Positions 62,917-64,000 of a stretch of DNA of 64,000 bases are shown here, in pieces. Position 1 is the stretch's first letter. Each line of letters opens with the position of its first letter. Under the pieces are notes generated by a model. It was not told where the DNA came from, made no database searches, and saw only the letters and a program-made list of their open reading frames with translations. Position numbers and translations under genes: made by a program. This stretch comes from Bacteroidales bacterium (GTDB lineage Bacteria > Bacteroidota > Bacteroidia > Bacteroidales > UBA932), in NCBI GenBank assembly GCA_017616655.1, contig JAFZXU010000011.1:62001-126000 (forward strand), read 5' to 3'.

Positions 62917-63904
62917 GTTCGAGTTCGAGTGCGGTAAGGCTATCGAGAATTTCGAGATAGCCTACCACACCTCTCCCCGTGATTATCGCAAGGGGGAGAA
63001 GGTGATCTGGATATGCCACGCGCTGACAGCCAACTCAGACCCGGAGGATTGGTGGGAATCGCTTGTCGGACCGGGCAAACTGATCGACACCGAAAAGTAT
63101 TTCGTGGTATGCTCCAATATGCCCGGCTCCCCCTACGGAACCACCAGTCCGGTATCTGTAAATCCCGCCACAGGCAAACCCTATTATTTTGATTATCCCG
63201 ACGTTACGACCCGCGATATAGTCTCCTCCATAATCCTTGTCCGCAAGGCGCTGGGAATAGAGAAGGTGGATCTCCTGCTCGGCTCCTCGATAGGCGGCTT
63301 CTATGCCATCGAGTGGTCGATAATCGAGCCGGAGGTTATCAAAAAGGCCGCTTTCATCGCCACCACCTCAAGGGTGAGTCCCTATTTGACCGCATTTATG
63401 GAGACCCAGAGGATGGCGATCGAGGCCGACCCCACATTCCGCGAGGCGAAATCTCCGCAGGGAGGCCTTGAAGGAATGAAGTGCGCCCGCGCCATAGCCC
63501 TGATCTCATACCGCTGCTACGAAGGGTATGACATCACCCAGAAGGAGATGGATGACGATGCGGTCTTCGCGCAGAGGGCAGCCTCCTACGAGCGTTACCA
63601 GGGAGAGAAACTTGGCCGGCGCTTCAACGCCTACAGCTACTGGTACCTGGCCAACTGCGTCGACAGTAACAATGCTGGACGCGGACGCGGGGGAGAGGCG
63701 GCCGCTCTCGGCTCCATAAAGGCCGACGTCACCCTCGTCGCGATCGACACCGACTGCATCTTCAGGCCCAAGGAGATTGAGAAGATGTCTGAATTCATCC
63801 CCGGATGCAAATACCACGTAATCAATTCGCTGTTCGGACATGACGGCTTCCTGCTTGAGTATGAACAGCTTACCAAGATATTGAAACCCCTGATAGAAGA
63901 TTGA
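62888..63904 (+). CDS. metX: Homoserine O-acetyltransferase-type alpha/beta hydrolase (MetX)
   Basis: The 338-residue protein of the MetX family has CHALTANSD in place of HALTGDSH, the nucleophile elbow GSSIGGFYAIEW and the C-terminal GHDGFLLE. It should acetylate homoserine, giving the MetY substrate. The elbow GSSIGG differs from the usual GGSMGG. It lies between metY and an aspartokinase gene. Confidence 0.88.
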   Translation: MQFHKLTADRFEFECGKAIENFEIAYHTSPRDYRKGEKVIWICHALTANSDPEDWWESLVGPGKLIDTEKYFVVCSNMPGSPYGTTSPVSVNPATGKPYYFDYPDVTTRDIVSSIILVRKALGIEKVDLLLGSSIGGFYAIEWSIIEPEVIKKAAFIATTSRVSPYLTAFMETQRMAIEADPTFREAKSPQGGLEGMKCARAIALISYRCYEGYDITQKEMDDDAVFAQRAASYERYQGEKLGRRFNAYSYWYLANCVDSNNAGRGRGGEAAALGSIKADVTLVAIDTDCIFRPKEIEKMSEFIPGCKYHVINSLFGHDGFLLEYEQLTKILKPLIED

Positions 63905-63905
63905 T

Positions 63906-64000
63906 ATGCAAGTCCTGAAATTCGGCGGTACCTCCGTATCGGACGCCGCCAATATGACAAAGGTTGTAAAGATCGTCTCCAAGGCGCTTGAGAACGACAG
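63906..64000 (+). CDS. Aspartokinase N-terminus (LysC or bifunctional ThrA; partial)
   Basis: The 31 visible residues start MQVLKFGGTSVSDAANM, the aspartokinase ATP-site motif KFGGTS. The window ends here, so it is not known whether a homoserine dehydrogenase domain follows. It comes one base after metX and feeds homoserine to it. Confidence 0.85.
   Translation, partial: MQVLKFGGTSVSDAANMTKVVKIVSKALEND

Overview
The window is a high-G+C chromosomal segment from a Bacteroidales bacterium, most likely a gut or rumen lineage near Rikenellaceae or Cryptobacteroides. The phylum-level evidence is: promoters of the TTTG-N19/20-TAnnTTTG type, many lipoproteins with short SxC or AxC lipoboxes, a CarboxypepD_reg/TonB-dependent receptor, BACON-type domains, serine palmitoyltransferase, and an ArgF' carbamoyltransferase of the Bacteroides N-succinylornithine type. 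The genus is inference. No tRNA, rRNA, CRISPR array or IS transposase was seen.

Layout. 1-9102 (+): TrkH end, RecD/Pif1-like helicase, YugP-type zinc peptidase, S9 peptidase, phosphohexomutase, Maf pyrophosphatase, a 138-bp palindromic element, and a BamA/TamA-family lipoprotein. 18329-9104 (-): a six-gene operon with an OB-fold surface lipoprotein, a NUC-type endonuclease, an EEP-family nuclease/phosphatase, a TonB-dependent receptor, a DUF5689 lipoprotein and an M28-like lipoprotein; together these look like a locus for capturing, cutting and importing extracellular nucleic acid. 18477-19574: small secreted proteins and a beta-carbonic anhydrase.

19.6-34.2 kb is an accessory island with lower and uneven G+C, bounded by short GTCATnCCCGC palindromes. 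It holds dinD, a PD-(D/E)XK-DUF2075 ATPase, a tightly packed six-gene operon (small protein, GHKL ATPase, unknown, DUF6339-like, unknown, two-HKD phospholipase-D-type nuclease) that I read as a candidate defence system I cannot assign to a named type, a free-standing MuF/CdiA-type toxin nuclease, and a microbial PARG followed by a 52-aa ORF. A 32-bp exact direct repeat brackets the last part of the island.

34.2-49.8 kb is housekeeping: DEDDh exonuclease, membrane protein, esterase, TerB-DnaJ protein, AbgB-like amidohydrolase, large MscS channel, aquaporin Z, C69 dipeptidase, DUF4870 protein, IorAB, and lipoprotein, arginase-like and M64 peptidase genes.

49.8-57.8 kb is one arginine biosynthesis operon (GNAT-argG-argC-argD-argF'-argB-argE-argH), all + strand with 4- or 29-base overlaps at several junctions and a strong promoter. 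It continues into an SDR, serine palmitoyltransferase (sphingolipid synthesis) and an EamA transporter. The window ends with a divergent Lrp regulator and the methionine genes metY-metX, followed by the start of an aspartokinase gene. A repeat family with a 25-bp shared core occurs at 6.8, 31.9 and 60.9 kb.
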